Shown here: positions 25,304-35,161 of the stretch, in pieces
Layout of the letters: the number at the start of each line of letters is the position of its first letter
Position numbering within the stretch: the first letter of the stretch is position 1
Origin: Halomonas sp. 'Soap Lake #6'
GTDB taxonomy: Bacteria > Pseudomonadota > Gammaproteobacteria > Pseudomonadales > Halomonadaceae
DNA length: 64,000 nucleotides
Direction: 5' to 3'
NCBI RefSeq assembly: GCF_003031405.1
Contig: NZ_CP020469.1
Span: 1,054,001-1,118,000 of the forward strand
Program-made: the position numbers and the translations under genes
The notes under the pieces: model-generated
Told to the model about the DNA's origin: nothing
Databases searched by the model: none
Seen by the model: only the letters and a program-made list of their open reading frames with translations

Positions 25304-26983
25304 TTATTGGTTCAGCATCGGCAAGTCGAGACTGTTTTCACGGGCAGACTCTTTGGCAATTTCGTATCCCGCATCTGCATGGCGCATAACGCCGGTGCCT
25401 GGATCGTTACGCAGCACGCGGCCTAATCGTGCGTGGGCATCATCGGTTCCGTCGGCTACGATTACCACGCCAGAGTGCTGGGAGTAACCCATACCTACGC
25501 CGCCGCCATGGTGCAGTGATACCCAAGTAGCTCCACCGGCCGTGTTCAGCAACGCATTGAGTAGCGGCCAATCGGAAACAGCGTCTGACCCATCCAGCAT
25601 CGATTCGGTCTCGCGGTTGGGACTAGCAACAGAGCCGGAGTCCAGGTGGTCGCGGCCAATAACCACCGGTGCTTTTAGCTCACCGTTTTTGACCATTTCG
25701 TTGAAGGCTTGACCAAGGCGAGCGCGATCTTTCAGACCTACCCAGCAGATACGGGCTGGTAAGCCTTGGAAGCTGATGCGCTCGCGGGCCATATCTAGCC
25801 AGTTGTGTAGGTGTGGGTCGTCAGGGATCAGTTCCTTGACCTTTTGATCGGTTTTGTAAATGTCTTCCGGGTCGCCGGAGAGTGCCGCCCAGCGGAAGGG
25901 GCCAATGCCCTGACAGAACAAGGGGCGAATGTAGGCAGGTACGAAACCAGGGAAGTCGAAGGCGTTCTCAACCCCTTCCTCTTGGGCCATCTGGCGAATG
26001 TTGTTGCCGTAATCAAAAGTGGGTACGCCCATCTTCTGGAAGTCGAGCATGGCTTGTACATGTACTGCCATGGACTGTTTGGCGGCTTTTACGGTTGCCT
26101 GGGGCTGCGACTTGCCACGGGCGACATACTCTTCCCACGTCCAACCCGAGGGTAGGTAGCCGTGTAGCGGGTCGTGGGCGCTGGTTTGGTCAGTCACCAT
26201 ATCGGGTTTTACGCCACGCTTGACCAGCTCGGGCAGCACATCTGCTGCGTTTGCGCACAGGCCAATCGAGATCGCTTTGCCTTCTGCGGTGTAGCGCTCT
26301 ATGCGCGCCAGTGCATCGTCCAGGTCGTCGGCTTGCTCATCCAGGTAGCGTGTGCGCAGGCGGAAATCAATGCTGGTTTGCTGGCATTCGATATTGAGCG
26401 AGCAGGCACCGGCGAGGGTGGCGGCGAGAGGTTGAGCGCCGCCCATGCCGCCAAGGCCCGCAGTGAGAATCCAGCGGCCTGTCAGGTTACCATCAAAGTG
26501 TTGGCGGCCCGCCTCAACAAAGGTTTCGTAGGTGCCTTGAACAATGCCCTGGGAGCCGATGTAGATCCAAGACCCGGCGGTCATCTGGCCGTACATCATC
26601 AGGCCTTTTTTATCCAACTCGTTAAAGTGCTCCCAGTTGGCCCAGGCAGGTACCAGGTTAGAGTTGGCAATCAGCACCCGCGGGGCATCTTTGTGGGTTT
26701 CAAATACGCCTACCGGCTTACCAGACTGAACCAGCAGGGTTTGATGATCTTCCAGGCGTTGCAACGTCTCGACAATTTTGTCGTAGCACTCCCAGTCACG
26801 CGCGGCGCGGCCAATACCGCCATATACCACTAAATCCTCAGGGCGCTCAGCCACATCCGGATGGAGGTTGTTCATCAGCATGCGCATGGGGGCTTCGGTC
26901 AGCCAGCTTTTACAGCTAAGCGTGCTACCGGTGGGGGAGCCAATCTTGCGGGAGGCGTCGTGACGTTTGTCGTTAGGTAACAT
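25304..26983 (-). CDS. hutU: urocanate hydratase (urocanase)
   Basis: A 559-residue urocanase that converts urocanate to imidazolonepropionate using tightly bound NAD+. Visible signatures are [20 protein letters not shown] near residue 37, the [17 protein letters not shown] loop (about 177-190), [16 protein letters not shown] (about 268-283), [19 protein letters not shown] (about 357-375) and the C-terminal [17 protein letters not shown] with active-site residues. Second-last enzyme of the hut operon. Confidence 0.96.
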   Translation of the reverse strand: MLPNDKRHDASRKIGSPTGSTLSCKSWLTEAPMRMLMNNLHPDVAERPEDLVVYGGIGRAARDWECYDKIVETLQRLEDHQTLLVQSGKPVGVFETHKDAPRVLIANSNLVPAWANWEHFNELDKKGLMMYGQMTAGSWIYIGSQGIVQGTYETFVEAGRQHFDGNLTGRWILTAGLGGMGGAQPLAATLAGACSLNIECQQTSIDFRLRTRYLDEQADDLDDALARIERYTAEGKAISIGLCANAADVLPELVKRGVKPDMVTDQTSAHDPLHGYLPSGWTWEEYVARGKSQPQATVKAAKQSMAVHVQAMLDFQKMGVPTFDYGNNIRQMAQEEGVENAFDFPGFVPAYIRPLFCQGIGPFRWAALSGDPEDIYKTDQKVKELIPDDPHLHNWLDMARERISFQGLPARICWVGLKDRARLGQAFNEMVKNGELKAPVVIGRDHLDSGSVASPNRETESMLDGSDAVSDWPLLNALLNTAGGATWVSLHHGGGVGMGYSQHSGVVIVADGTDDAHARLGRVLRNDPGTGVMRHADAGYEIAKESARENSLDLPMLNQ

Positions 26984-27037
26984 GGCGAAATTCCTCTGGT
27001 TAGTCGATTTATTGTTGATTGCTTTAAGCAGGGCTCG

Positions 27038-28003
27038 TTAGGTGTCGAGCGCCAACTGAAAAACAAGCCGGGCCGCCGCGCGGGCAGTACGGCTATCGAT
27101 GTCGTGGTCAGGGTTTAGCTCGGCTAGGTCGGCTAGGCGTAGCTTGCCGCTGTCGCGGATGGCCTCGATCAGCGGTTCAATCACTGAGAGTGAGACACCT
27201 CTGGCGGCAGGAGCACTTACGCCAGGTGCTTCGGACGCAGGTAGAACATCCAGATCGATCGTTAGATAGAGGTGGTCACAGCGCACCATGAAGCGCTCCA
27301 GGTCGCGCCTAATGCTCTCCAGTTGGGCGGGCTGAAAGTCTCTATCTTCGCGAACCATCACGCCGAGTTCCGCTGCGCGGCTAAACAGAGCGCGGGTATT
27401 GGCGGCACGGCTAATTCCTAAGCAGGCGTAGCGGAATGGCCAGCCACGCTGAGCGCACTCATCGGCAATTTGCGCAAAGGGGGTGCCCGAAGAGCGAACG
27501 TGGGATGGGTCCCGAAGATCGAAGTGGGCATCAAAATTGATAATGCCTATGCGCGGTGCTTTCTCACCCTTATCCGTGAGGTGTTGGGCAAGCCCCAACC
27601 AGCTGCCATAGGCCACCTCATGACCACCACCCGCGACAATGGGAAAATGATCCGCTTTGAGTAACGCACTTAAATGATCGGCAAGGTGCTGTTGTGCCGT
27701 TTCTAATGCGTCGCCTTCGCAGCGTATATTCCCAGCATCATAAGCTGGCCCAGTACGGTGCCAGGCAAGTGGTGCCAGTGCTTTACGCAAAGCTGTCGGG
27801 CCTTTAGCTGCGCCGGTACGTCCTTGGTTGCGGGCAACCCCTGCATCACTTTCAAAACCCACCAGGGCGCAGCCCGGAATTGCCGTTTGGCTGAGTGGCT
27901 GGATCTTTTGATGCCAACGCTCGCTGTTGGCTTCAGGGTCTGTTCGGCCTTGCCAGGGTGACATGTCGATCATTGTTGCCGTTGTCTCTGTATTAGCCGC
28001 CAT
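27038..28003 (-). CDS. hutG: formimidoylglutamase
   Basis: A 321-residue ureohydrolase (arginase fold) that hydrolyses N-formimidoylglutamate to glutamate and formamide. Two-manganese motifs are visible: GGGHEVAYG (about 123-131), NFDAHFDLR (about 153-161) and [14 protein letters not shown] (about 246-259). The N-terminus has [26 protein letters not shown]. Start ATG 28003 overlaps the hutI stop by 11 bases. This enzyme implies the four-step hut route. Confidence 0.93.
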   Translation of the reverse strand: MAANTETTATMIDMSPWQGRTDPEANSERWHQKIQPLSQTAIPGCALVGFESDAGVARNQGRTGAAKGPTALRKALAPLAWHRTGPAYDAGNIRCEGDALETAQQHLADHLSALLKADHFPIVAGGGHEVAYGSWLGLAQHLTDKGEKAPRIGIINFDAHFDLRDPSHVRSSGTPFAQIADECAQRGWPFRYACLGISRAANTRALFSRAAELGVMVREDRDFQPAQLESIRRDLERFMVRCDHLYLTIDLDVLPASEAPGVSAPAARGVSLSVIEPLIEAIRDSGKLRLADLAELNPDHDIDSRTARAAARLVFQLALDT

Positions 28004-29207
28004 GGGTCACTACTCCCTGAAGCAAACGTTGGCGCAAACGTCCCGGTTGCACCGCGTAAGCGAGCTCGGCGGGGGATTCGACATTCCAAACACACAGGTC
28101 AGCTGCTGCACCCTCGTAGATTCGCCCTTGTTCCTTCAGCCCCAGTGCGCTAGCGCCATGGGCGGTCATTCCTGCAAGCGCTTCTTGAGGCGTCATACGG
28201 AACAGTGTGCAGGCCAGGTTGAGCATCAACGTGGGCATAAATAGTGGTGAGCTACCGGGATTAGCATCGGTGGCAACGGCCATCGGAACGCCTGCTTTGC
28301 GCAGGGCAGCGATAGGCGGTTGTTGCGTTTCACGCAGGGTGTGGAAAGCGCCGGGCAGAATGACGGCCACGCTGCCTGCCTCACGCATGGCGGCGATGCC
28401 GGTGTCATCCAGGTATTCGATATGATCAGCGGATAACGCACCGTGGCGAGCGGCCATGGCCGTGCCACCTAGGTTGGAGAGCTGTTCAGCATGGGCCTTA
28501 ATGGGGAGGCCGTGGTGCTGTGCCGCTTCGAAGACGCGTTCACACTGTGCTACGGAGAAGGCGATTTTTTCGCAGAAAACATCGACAGCATCAGCTAGAC
28601 CTTCAGCCACTGCTGCGGGAATCATTTCCTGACAGACCAGATCAATATAGCCGTCGCTATCGTCTTTATATTCCGGGGGAAGGGCGTGAGCGCCCAGCAA
28701 GGTAGTGACGACGTTTACAGGTAGTATCTCGCCCAGGCGCCGTGCGACGCGCAGCATTTTTAGCTCGTCTTTGACGGTTAGCCCATAGCCAGACTTAATC
28801 TCCACGGTAGTGACACCGTCGGCGATCAGGGCTTCAAGGCGCGGTTTAGCGAGCATAAGCAGGGTATCTTCGCTAGCCTCGCGAGTGGCGCGAACGGTGC
28901 TGAGAATGCCGCCCCCTCGTTTGGCAATCTCTTCATAGCTTGCCCCTTCCAACCGCGCTTCGAACTCCTCTGCTCGGGAGCCTCCAAAGACAAGGTGCGT
29001 GTGGCAATCCACAAGCCCTGGGGTCATGACACCGCCGTGGCCCATCTCGATGCAGCTACTGGCGAGTTGCTCATTGAACTCACCCATGGGTGTTAGGAGA
29101 GTGACTCGTGCTCCCTCCGTGATAACGGCCATTGGTTCTGGCAATGTCCGTAAACCATCGAAGACGCTGATGTCGCGCCAGAGATGGCGATCCGTTGCAT
29201 TCGACAT
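27993..29207 (-). CDS. hutI: imidazolonepropionase
   Basis: A 404-residue amidohydrolase that opens imidazolonepropionate to formimidoylglutamate. Metal-binding [11 protein letters not shown] (about 68-78), the ERGG-like [15 protein letters not shown] loop, [15 protein letters not shown] and the late [11 protein letters not shown] (Asp ligand) are present. First gene of the operon, preceded by GAGGAG and the HutC-type operator at 29253-29266. Confidence 0.95.
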   Translation of the reverse strand: MSNATDRHLWRDISVFDGLRTLPEPMAVITEGARVTLLTPMGEFNEQLASSCIEMGHGGVMTPGLVDCHTHLVFGGSRAEEFEARLEGASYEEIAKRGGGILSTVRATREASEDTLLMLAKPRLEALIADGVTTVEIKSGYGLTVKDELKMLRVARRLGEILPVNVVTTLLGAHALPPEYKDDSDGYIDLVCQEMIPAAVAEGLADAVDVFCEKIAFSVAQCERVFEAAQHHGLPIKAHAEQLSNLGGTAMAARHGALSADHIEYLDDTGIAAMREAGSVAVILPGAFHTLRETQQPPIAALRKAGVPMAVATDANPGSSPLFMPTLMLNLACTLFRMTPQEALAGMTAHGASALGLKEQGRIYEGAAADLCVWNVESPAELAYAVQPGRLRQRLLQGVVTHGG

Positions 29208-29252
29208 AGGGAGCTCCTCTCAAATTTATTTCAAAACTTATTTCGAAAACGT

Positions 29253-29267
29253 AATGTATATACAATT
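29253..29267. promoter_or_regulatory. HutC-type operator 1, upstream of hutIGUH
   Basis: AATGTATATACAATT, with palindromic core TGTATATACA (29255-29264), 46 bases before the hutI start. The same core occurs at 29476 and 31696. HutC is known to bind this type of sequence and be released by urocanate. Confidence 0.8.
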
Positions 29268-29473
29268 AAGGTCAATTGAACAGGATTCGTCAAGATGTCA
29301 GGTGGCACTGTGATTGAAAGGTACTGAGGATAAGGTGGGCTGATATTTATTATTATTTTTAAATAAAACAGATATTTGTGGGTTTTTTTCGCTTTTTTAT
29401 CATCAGTTTTAAATTTATTCATTAGACTAATGTCTATAATTTTCAAGCGAGAATAATCTTCAATCACTCACTT

Positions 29474-29487
29474 AATGTATATACATT
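29474..29487. promoter_or_regulatory. HutC-type operator 2, upstream of the YjiH-like gene
   Basis: AATGTATATACATT, a perfect 14-bp palindrome with core TGTATATACA, 50 bases before the YjiH-like start. Places this gene in the histidine regulon. Confidence 0.8.
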
Positions 29488-29536
29488 AGGGTTGGAAGCT
29501 CACTTAAAGGCCTTAATACAATCAAGAGGCGTGCTC

Positions 29537-30859
29537 ATGCTCACACCCAACCCTCCCTCCCAGCAGCGGCCAAGCATTGCGCTGATGCTAAAGCTGTTTT
29601 TGCCAAGCGCACTGGGAATATTGATTTTCTTTGTGCCTGTCGAAATAGGAGGCCGCAGCACTATATTGCTTGACCATATGGTGACAGGCGCCCGAGGGCT
29701 GTTAGGCGAGGCTAGTGGGCTTTATGCGCTGGCGCTGATTGTGTCTGGTGCCGCGTACCCATTGGTTCGAGGCTACTGGAACCGGAACGTTACCGAGCGT
29801 ATTTTTACTGCACTAAAATTGCTTGGGGTGGTGGCAGCTCTTCTGGCTATCACTGGCTGGGGGCCTGCTTTTTTGCACGAGCCTGATATGCTGCCGTTCC
29901 TGTTTGATAAGTTGGTGATCCCGGTAGGGCTGATTGTTCCTATTGGCGCTATTTTTCTCGCCTTGTTGATCAGTTATGGGTTACTTGAGCTGATAGGCGT
30001 GCTGGTACAACCGGTGATGCGCCCTATTTGGCGAACACCAGGACGTTCGGCTATCGATGCAGTAGCCTCTTTTGTAGGCAGTTACTCCATCGGACTTTTG
30101 ATTACCAACAGGGTTTATCAGGCAGGGCAGTACTCAGCGCGAGAGGCTGCCATCATCGCTACAGGTTTCTCTACCGTATCGGCGACGTTCATGATCATCG
30201 TGGCGCGCACGCTGGATTTAATGGCGGTATGGAATCTGTATTTTTGGCTAACGTTATTGATCACGTTTATTGTCACAGCCGTGACAGTACGTTTACCGCC
30301 GTTGTCGCGTATGGATGACAGTGCTGAATATGGTGAGCCTGAGGCGGTAGCTGGCAAACGCTTGTCGACGGCTTGGCAGACCGGGTTGGAGGTGGCTGCT
30401 CGAGCGCCCGCGTTGCATAAAAGTGTGGCGATCAATTTTAAGGAGGGATTAGTGATGGCCATCAGCATCCTGCCTTCCATTATGTCGGTTGGTTTGCTGG
30501 GGCTGCTTGCGGCTAAGTACACGCCACTGTTTGAGTGGTTAGGCTGGCTTTTCTATCCCTTTGTGGCGGTGTGGGGCGTTGCGGATGCTGCGGCACTTGC
30601 TCAGGCCTCGGCTGCGGGACTCGCCGAAATGTTTTTACCGGCACTGCTAATGGCAGAGGCGGAGTTTGTGGCCCGTTTTGCAGCAGGTGTGGTGTCGGTA
30701 TCCTCGGTGTTGTTCTTCTCTGCCTCTATTCCCTGCATTCTTTCTACAAGCATTCCGCTATCCGTAGGGCGAATGGTGGTGGTGTGGTTCATTCGCGTTG
30801 CACTAAGCCTGCTGCTCGCCATACCAACGGGATATTTGGTGCAAGCTATTATCAGCTAA
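29537..30859 (+). CDS. YjiH-like nucleoside-recognition (gate) domain membrane protein
   Basis: A 440-residue membrane protein of about 11 helices with two gate-type modules; the first includes FVGSYSIGLLITNRVYQAGQYSAREAAIIATGFSTVSATFM (in part), the conserved G-S-x-x-x-G pattern of the family. ATG 29537 with AGAGG seven bases upstream is chosen over an earlier in-frame start. Function is unknown for the family. The HutC operator in its promoter and divergent position to hutI suggest a role in uptake or export of histidine or a breakdown product. Confidence 0.8.
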   Translation: MLTPNPPSQQRPSIALMLKLFLPSALGILIFFVPVEIGGRSTILLDHMVTGARGLLGEASGLYALALIVSGAAYPLVRGYWNRNVTERIFTALKLLGVVAALLAITGWGPAFLHEPDMLPFLFDKLVIPVGLIVPIGAIFLALLISYGLLELIGVLVQPVMRPIWRTPGRSAIDAVASFVGSYSIGLLITNRVYQAGQYSAREAAIIATGFSTVSATFMIIVARTLDLMAVWNLYFWLTLLITFIVTAVTVRLPPLSRMDDSAEYGEPEAVAGKRLSTAWQTGLEVAARAPALHKSVAINFKEGLVMAISILPSIMSVGLLGLLAAKYTPLFEWLGWLFYPFVAVWGVADAAALAQASAAGLAEMFLPALLMAEAEFVARFAAGVVSVSSVLFFSASIPCILSTSIPLSVGRMVVVWFIRVALSLLLAIPTGYLVQAIIS

Positions 30860-30905
30860 ATCATTATTAACTAAGCCATTATTAACTAAGCCATTATTAA
30901 ACAAT
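30860..30905. repeat. 15-bp imperfect tandem repeat between convergent genes
   Basis: CATTATTAACTAAGC-like units repeat three times and decay into further ATTAAATAA-type units up to about 30940; the AAGCCTC/GAGGCTT hairpin (30948-30967) overlaps the hutC stop. Confidence 0.75.
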
Positions 30906-30956
30906 AGCCTATTAAATAAGAGCTTATTAAATAAAAGTCTATTGGATAAGCCTCCA

Positions 30957-31673
30957 TCATGAGGCTTGGCGATGTACCGAGGAGCGCAGCTTGTAACGAT
31001 TGCCTGGGTGTAATAACCGGGCATAGCTGATGAGCTGCTCGCCTGACCAGGTACGCCGTACCATGCTCAGGCAGGGGGTGGCGGTATCGATGGCTAACCA
31101 CTCGGCTGTTTGTTGGTCGACGAGTACTGCCTCAACAATATGTTCCACATCGGTGATCGGGCAGGCCGCTACCAGTACTTCGTTGGGTGTATGTAGCGCA
31201 AAGTCGCTCTTTAGATAGTTGGGTACCCAGCGGGGATTAACGTAGCGGTTTTCAAGCTGAATAGGCGTGTCGTTTTCCAAGTGTACGAGCAGCGTTTGAA
31301 ACACTCGACTGCCAAGACGCACACCCAAGCGCAGAGCTATTTCGTCATCTGCTTTAATCGCCTCGCAGACCAACACGCTGTTGCTGTAATCATGCCCCCT
31401 AGAGCGTACTTCATCGGCAATGTTGTACACCTCGACCAAAGACGATTCTGCTTTGCGATCAGTCACAAAGGTGCCTAGCCCCGGCTGGCGGGTTAGGTAA
31501 CCCTTGTGGACGAGATCGCGGATCGCCTTATTGGCCGTCATACGGCTTACCCCAAAGTCCCGGGCAAGCTGCTCTTCAGGGGGAATTTGGTGGTGAGCTG
31601 GCCAGGCACCATCCTGAATTTTTTCCAGCAAGTGCTGCTGTATTTGCAGGTAAAGTGGGGGAGCACTGGTCAT
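30957..31673 (-). CDS. hutC: histidine utilisation repressor
   Basis: A 238-residue GntR/HutC-family repressor. N-terminal winged helix: LYLQIQQHLLEKIQDGAW, EEQLARDFGVSRMTANKAIRDL (about 35-56) and GLGTFV. A UTRA effector domain follows (about 85-230) with LVHLENDTPIQLENRYVNP and CLSMVRRTW typical of urocanate-binding members. ATG at 31673 is preferred: the longer frame to 31739 would run through the operator at 31696-31705. That operator position implies autoregulation. Confidence 0.92.
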   Translation of the reverse strand: MTSAPPLYLQIQQHLLEKIQDGAWPAHHQIPPEEQLARDFGVSRMTANKAIRDLVHKGYLTRQPGLGTFVTDRKAESSLVEVYNIADEVRSRGHDYSNSVLVCEAIKADDEIALRLGVRLGSRVFQTLLVHLENDTPIQLENRYVNPRWVPNYLKSDFALHTPNEVLVAACPITDVEHIVEAVLVDQQTAEWLAIDTATPCLSMVRRTWSGEQLISYARLLHPGNRYKLRSSVHRQAS

Positions 31674-31695
31674 GAAATACCTTTCAAGTGAATAA

Positions 31696-31705
31696 TGTAT
31701 ATACA
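31696..31705. promoter_or_regulatory. HutC-type operator 3, upstream of hutC
   Basis: Core TGTATATACA inside AATGTATATACATG, 23 bases before the chosen hutC start. Confidence 0.78.
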
Positions 31706-31841
31706 TGCCTAGTGTACCTTGCGCAAAGGCCCAGGGCATCCTGTTGCTGGTTGGGCGTGTATTATGTACGAGGATTTATTGGCGTTGACTGGTTTAGTAA
31801 TCGTCAGCATCGATAAGAAAGCGCTTATTTTAGGAGTTATT

Positions 31842-32804
31842 TTGCGCCTAAACTATTCTGGATCACTGCCAGAGCGCGTTGGTTTTTTATTATTACCGCG
31901 CTTTTCAATGATGGCATTTTTTTCTGCGGTAGAGCCGTTACGAATAGCCAATCGTATCAGCGGCAAAACGTTGTTTGAGTGGACGCTATTTAGTCGTGAT
32001 GGTGAGCCAGTCACCGCAAGCAATGGCATGACGCTATTAGTCGATCAGACCATGGGAGGTGGTCTCGACCTGCCATCGATGGCTGTGTGTAGCGGCTTTG
32101 AGCCTGAAGACCATTTAAGCCGAGCACTCATTTCGTGGTTGCATCGGCTTGATCAAGCCGGATGTGCCCTTGGTGGGTTGGACACCGGAGGGTTTATATT
32201 AGCCGCCGCTCAGTTATTGAAGGGGGAGCGGGTCACTTTGCATTGGGAAAGTTTGCCGGTATTTCGTGAGCGCTTTCCAACGATTGAAACGACCGACGAG
32301 TTATTTGAGGTCGGGGAGCGGCGTTTTTCCTGTGCGGGCGGTGCCGCAGCCATGGATATGGCCTTAGCAGTCATCACCAGACGTCATGGGAGCAAATTAG
32401 CCGTCGATGTCTCGGAGCAGCTTATTCATGAGCGTTTGAGAAGTCGCCATGACCAACAGCGTATGACATTAGCGCGAAGATTGGGGACGCATAACCGGCG
32501 CTTAATTGAAGCGGTCGCATTGATGGAGCGCCATTTGGAAGAGCCTTTGTCTCTCGCAGAGATTGCTGAGCGAATCGGCGTTACCTCTCGACAGCTTCAG
32601 AGGCTATTTGAGCACCACCTTCATCAAACACCGCGCCAGTGGTATTTGTCACTTCGTTTGGCTCGGGCAAAGCGTTTGCTCATTGAAACGGATATGGAGA
32701 TTTTAGCGGTGGGCGTTGCGTGTGGGTTTGGCTCGAGCTCCAGCTTTTCACGTGCTTTCCGTGCCCATTTTGGCAGTTCGCCGCGCGCTGCGCGCGGTTC
32801 TTGA
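31842..32804 (+). CDS. cdhR: GlxA-type AraC family regulator, CdhR-like (carnitine catabolism)
   Basis: An approximately 320-residue regulator: N-terminal DJ-1/PfpI-like domain (ERVGFLLLPRFSMMAFFSAVEPLRIANR at its start, in part; GLDTGGFILAAAQLL near residue 112) and a C-terminal double helix-turn-helix AraC domain (LSLAEIAERIGVTSRQLQRLF and ILAVGVACGFGSSSSFSRAF). The N-terminus is close to GbdR/CdhR regulators of betaine and carnitine use. I choose TTG 31842 (AGGAG at 31832-31836); the frame is open to an ATG at 31719, which adds 41 unlikely residues. Points away from hutC and towards the carnitine cluster. Confidence 0.78.
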   Translation: MRLNYSGSLPERVGFLLLPRFSMMAFFSAVEPLRIANRISGKTLFEWTLFSRDGEPVTASNGMTLLVDQTMGGGLDLPSMAVCSGFEPEDHLSRALISWLHRLDQAGCALGGLDTGGFILAAAQLLKGERVTLHWESLPVFRERFPTIETTDELFEVGERRFSCAGGAAAMDMALAVITRRHGSKLAVDVSEQLIHERLRSRHDQQRMTLARRLGTHNRRLIEAVALMERHLEEPLSLAEIAERIGVTSRQLQRLFEHHLHQTPRQWYLSLRLARAKRLLIETDMEILAVGVACGFGSSSSFSRAFRAHFGSSPRAARGS

Positions 32805-32880
32805 AAGGAGAACTGTTCCTAAAAAGGGAATGTACGCCAGGCGTCGCAGCTAAGCGCACCTGGCGTTACAGGGCAGAGTG

Positions 32881-34560
32881 CTAGGCCATTTTTCTGCGCC
32901 GGGCATCGAGCGTCTCGCGGAACAGCGAAATCAGCACACCAGCCGTCATCACTAGCACTACAATACTGAGTGGAAGGGCTGCTGCGATAAGTGCTGTCTG
33001 CAGCGCCGTAAGACCACCGGCAATCAGCAGTACCGCCGCCACCAAACCAATCACCACGCCCCAGAACACTCGAAAGCGTTTAGGCGGTTCATTGTCACCT
33101 AATGATAAAATGGTGGTTAGCACTAACGTGCCGGAGTCTGAAGAGGTGACAAACCAGCTCATTAGCAGAAATACCATCATGGCTGAGAGTATCCAGCCAA
33201 ACGTGCCGCTGCCGACAATGCCATCAGCCGTGGCAAACAGTGCTGAGGGTAGGTTCCAAGCGTTAACCAGCTCAATAATGCCTGCGCTACCTGGGCCGCC
33301 CGTAGCGTAGAGCTCCTGATACATGGCGTTGCCACCGAAAATGATCAACCAGATAAAGATGATCAGGGTCGGCACTAACAGAACGCCCAATACAAACTCA
33401 CGTAGCGTACGTCCTTTAGAAATTCGGGCGATGAAAAGACCCACAAAGGGCGCCCAGGCCAGCCACCAGCCCCAGTAGAAGATTGTCCAACCTTGTTGCC
33501 AAGCGGCGGTTCCTTCCTCATCAGCGTACCAAAGTCCCATGGGAATAAAATTGATAGCGTAGTCGAGCAAGGTTTCGCCGAACGCCATGATGAGCCACAA
33601 CGTGGGGCCTGCGATTAGGAAAATGCTCACAACCACTAGGGACACCCAGATATTCATCTCGGAAATAAGACGAATACCACCGCGTACGCCGGATACGGCT
33701 GAAAGTATTGAGATAACTGAAATACCCGCGATAAGCATTAACTGCGTATTTAGCCCTGGGTCGACACCTATTAGCCGTTCTAAGCCAACGGCCATTTGGC
33801 TAACACCAAGTCCCAGTGAAGTAGCCACACCAAAGACGCAGCCGAGTACCCCAAGGATATCAAACAGGTGGCCGATAGGGCCGAAGATGCGTTCACCGAT
33901 AAAAGGATAAAGCGCCGAGCGCAGTGCTAGCGGCAACCCTTTTCGATAAGCAAAATACGCCAGCGACATACCGACAATCACGTAGATGGCCCAGCCGTGA
34001 AGGCCCCAGTGAAAAACGGTGACGCGTAGCGCATCGATAGCACGCTCGTGGCCGATGGCGGTGGCGCCTGCCATGTCTGCATGAGGGTTGTTGGGATAGC
34101 CGAAGGCGCCAGTATCGTCGAGATAGAAGACGGGCTCAGCGACGCCAAAAAACAGGATGCCAATGCCGATACCTGCTGAGAAGAGCATCGAGAACCACGC
34201 AAAGTTGCTGAACTCTGGGCGGCTGTCGTCAGTGCCAAGTCTTACGTTGCCATAGCGACTGAAGACAATAAAAACGCACACGGCCATTAGCAGCATTACG
34301 GTGACTAGATAGTAGCCGCTAAACGTGCTCTCAATCCAGGCACGTGTTGCTCCGAACACGCTGCCCGCTGTATCTGAGCCAAGCCCGGTGAAAAGTACGA
34401 AGAGCAGCACTAGGCCGCTAGCGGTTAGCGTCATTCCCTTGTGCATGCCTTGGAAGAAACCGCCTTGGGCGAGCTCTGTCACCATGTAGTCTGTACTGAG
34501 TTCGGCCTTGGGTGAGTTGTTATGCGAAGGCGGCGTGGGTCGGTGAGAGGGGGTTGGCAT
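32881..34560 (-). CDS. BCCT family betaine/carnitine/choline transporter
   Basis: An approximately 559-residue transporter with about 12 helices. The quaternary-ammonium signature is clear: IFYWGWWLAWAPFVGLF and IARISKGRTLREF around residues 355-385; a GIGILFFGVAEP motif (near residue 130) lines the sodium/substrate site. ATG 34560 (AGAGGA about 13 bases upstream) is preferred to the in-frame TTG at 34602. Downstream of the carnitine genes on the same strand, so carnitine or betaine import is inferred; osmotic uptake is also possible in a halophile. Confidence 0.88.
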   Translation of the reverse strand: MPTPSHRPTPPSHNNSPKAELSTDYMVTELAQGGFFQGMHKGMTLTASGLVLLFVLFTGLGSDTAGSVFGATRAWIESTFSGYYLVTVMLLMAVCVFIVFSRYGNVRLGTDDSRPEFSNFAWFSMLFSAGIGIGILFFGVAEPVFYLDDTGAFGYPNNPHADMAGATAIGHERAIDALRVTVFHWGLHGWAIYVIVGMSLAYFAYRKGLPLALRSALYPFIGERIFGPIGHLFDILGVLGCVFGVATSLGLGVSQMAVGLERLIGVDPGLNTQLMLIAGISVISILSAVSGVRGGIRLISEMNIWVSLVVVSIFLIAGPTLWLIMAFGETLLDYAINFIPMGLWYADEEGTAAWQQGWTIFYWGWWLAWAPFVGLFIARISKGRTLREFVLGVLLVPTLIIFIWLIIFGGNAMYQELYATGGPGSAGIIELVNAWNLPSALFATADGIVGSGTFGWILSAMMVFLLMSWFVTSSDSGTLVLTTILSLGDNEPPKRFRVFWGVVIGLVAAVLLIAGGLTALQTALIAAALPLSIVVLVMTAGVLISLFRETLDARRRKMA

Positions 34561-34611
34561 AGCGATATGCTTGTCCTCTTGGGCCGGACGTCGGGCCGGC
34601 AATCCCGGTCA

Positions 34612-34705
34612 ACCGTCCGTGCTGGAGGACGGTTCTCATTATTTTTAGTGTTGCTTTGCTGTGTTGCTTTGCTGTGTCGTTTTGCTGTGTCGTTTTGCCG
34701 TGTCA
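34612..34705. repeat. hairpin and 13-bp tandem repeat upstream of the BCCT gene
   Basis: AACCGTCC/GGACGGTT hairpin (34612-34635), then four 13-bp units (AGTGTTGCTTTGC, TGTGTTGCTTTGC, and TGTGTCGTTTTGC twice; 34647-34698). Lies between cdhB and the transporter gene, where the hairpin may attenuate read-through. Confidence 0.8.
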
Positions 34706-35161
34706 TTATCGCCGTATGGCAATAGTGCGGCTGGCCAGCTCTGGCCATGCTGATGGCGCTGCTAAAGGTAATGCAGAGATGGCTTCCTCAACGGGGGGTG
34801 GGAAAGGCGCAGGGCGAGCGGTATCGATATCAATGCCCATCAGCATCTGCTCGCTGGTGGCAAGCAGGTTGCCTGCCTCATCCAGTAACTTGAAGAAAAC
34901 ATGCAGGCGTTTGGTATCGTGATCCAGCAGGGTCAGCTCCACGCTGAGTGGCTGTCCTTCGTGGGCTTCGCGACGATAACAAAGATGCGTCTCAAGGGTG
35001 TAGATGGTATAGCCATGGCGAGCACGACCGGAGGTGTCCAGGCCGATATGTTCCATGAGTGCTTCTACTGCCAGTGAGAATACTCGGGCATATTCGGCGT
35101 CGTTCATATGGCCGTTGTAGTCGACCCACTCTGAGGCAACGCGGCTTTGTAAAATAATCAT
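34706..35161 (-). CDS. cdhB: hot-dog thioesterase, betainyl-CoA thioesterase-like
   Basis: A 151-residue hot-dog fold thioesterase: EWVDYNGHMNDAEYARVFSLA near residue 11 carries the usual D-Y-N-G-H-M-N-D active-site strand-helix. In carnitine degradation this enzyme releases glycine betaine from betainyl-CoA. Translationally coupled to cdhA (TAATG overlap). Assignment depends on the gene trio. Confidence 0.82.
   Translation of the reverse strand: MIILQSRVASEWVDYNGHMNDAEYARVFSLAVEALMEHIGLDTSGRARHGYTIYTLETHLCYRREAHEGQPLSVELTLLDHDTKRLHVFFKLLDEAGNLLATSEQMLMGIDIDTARPAPFPPPVEEAISALPLAAPSAWPELASRTIAIRR

Noticed and set aside
29080..29467. Small minus-strand frames in and upstream of hutI
   Set aside because: They are shadows of hutI or AT-rich promoter sequence carrying the HutC operators.
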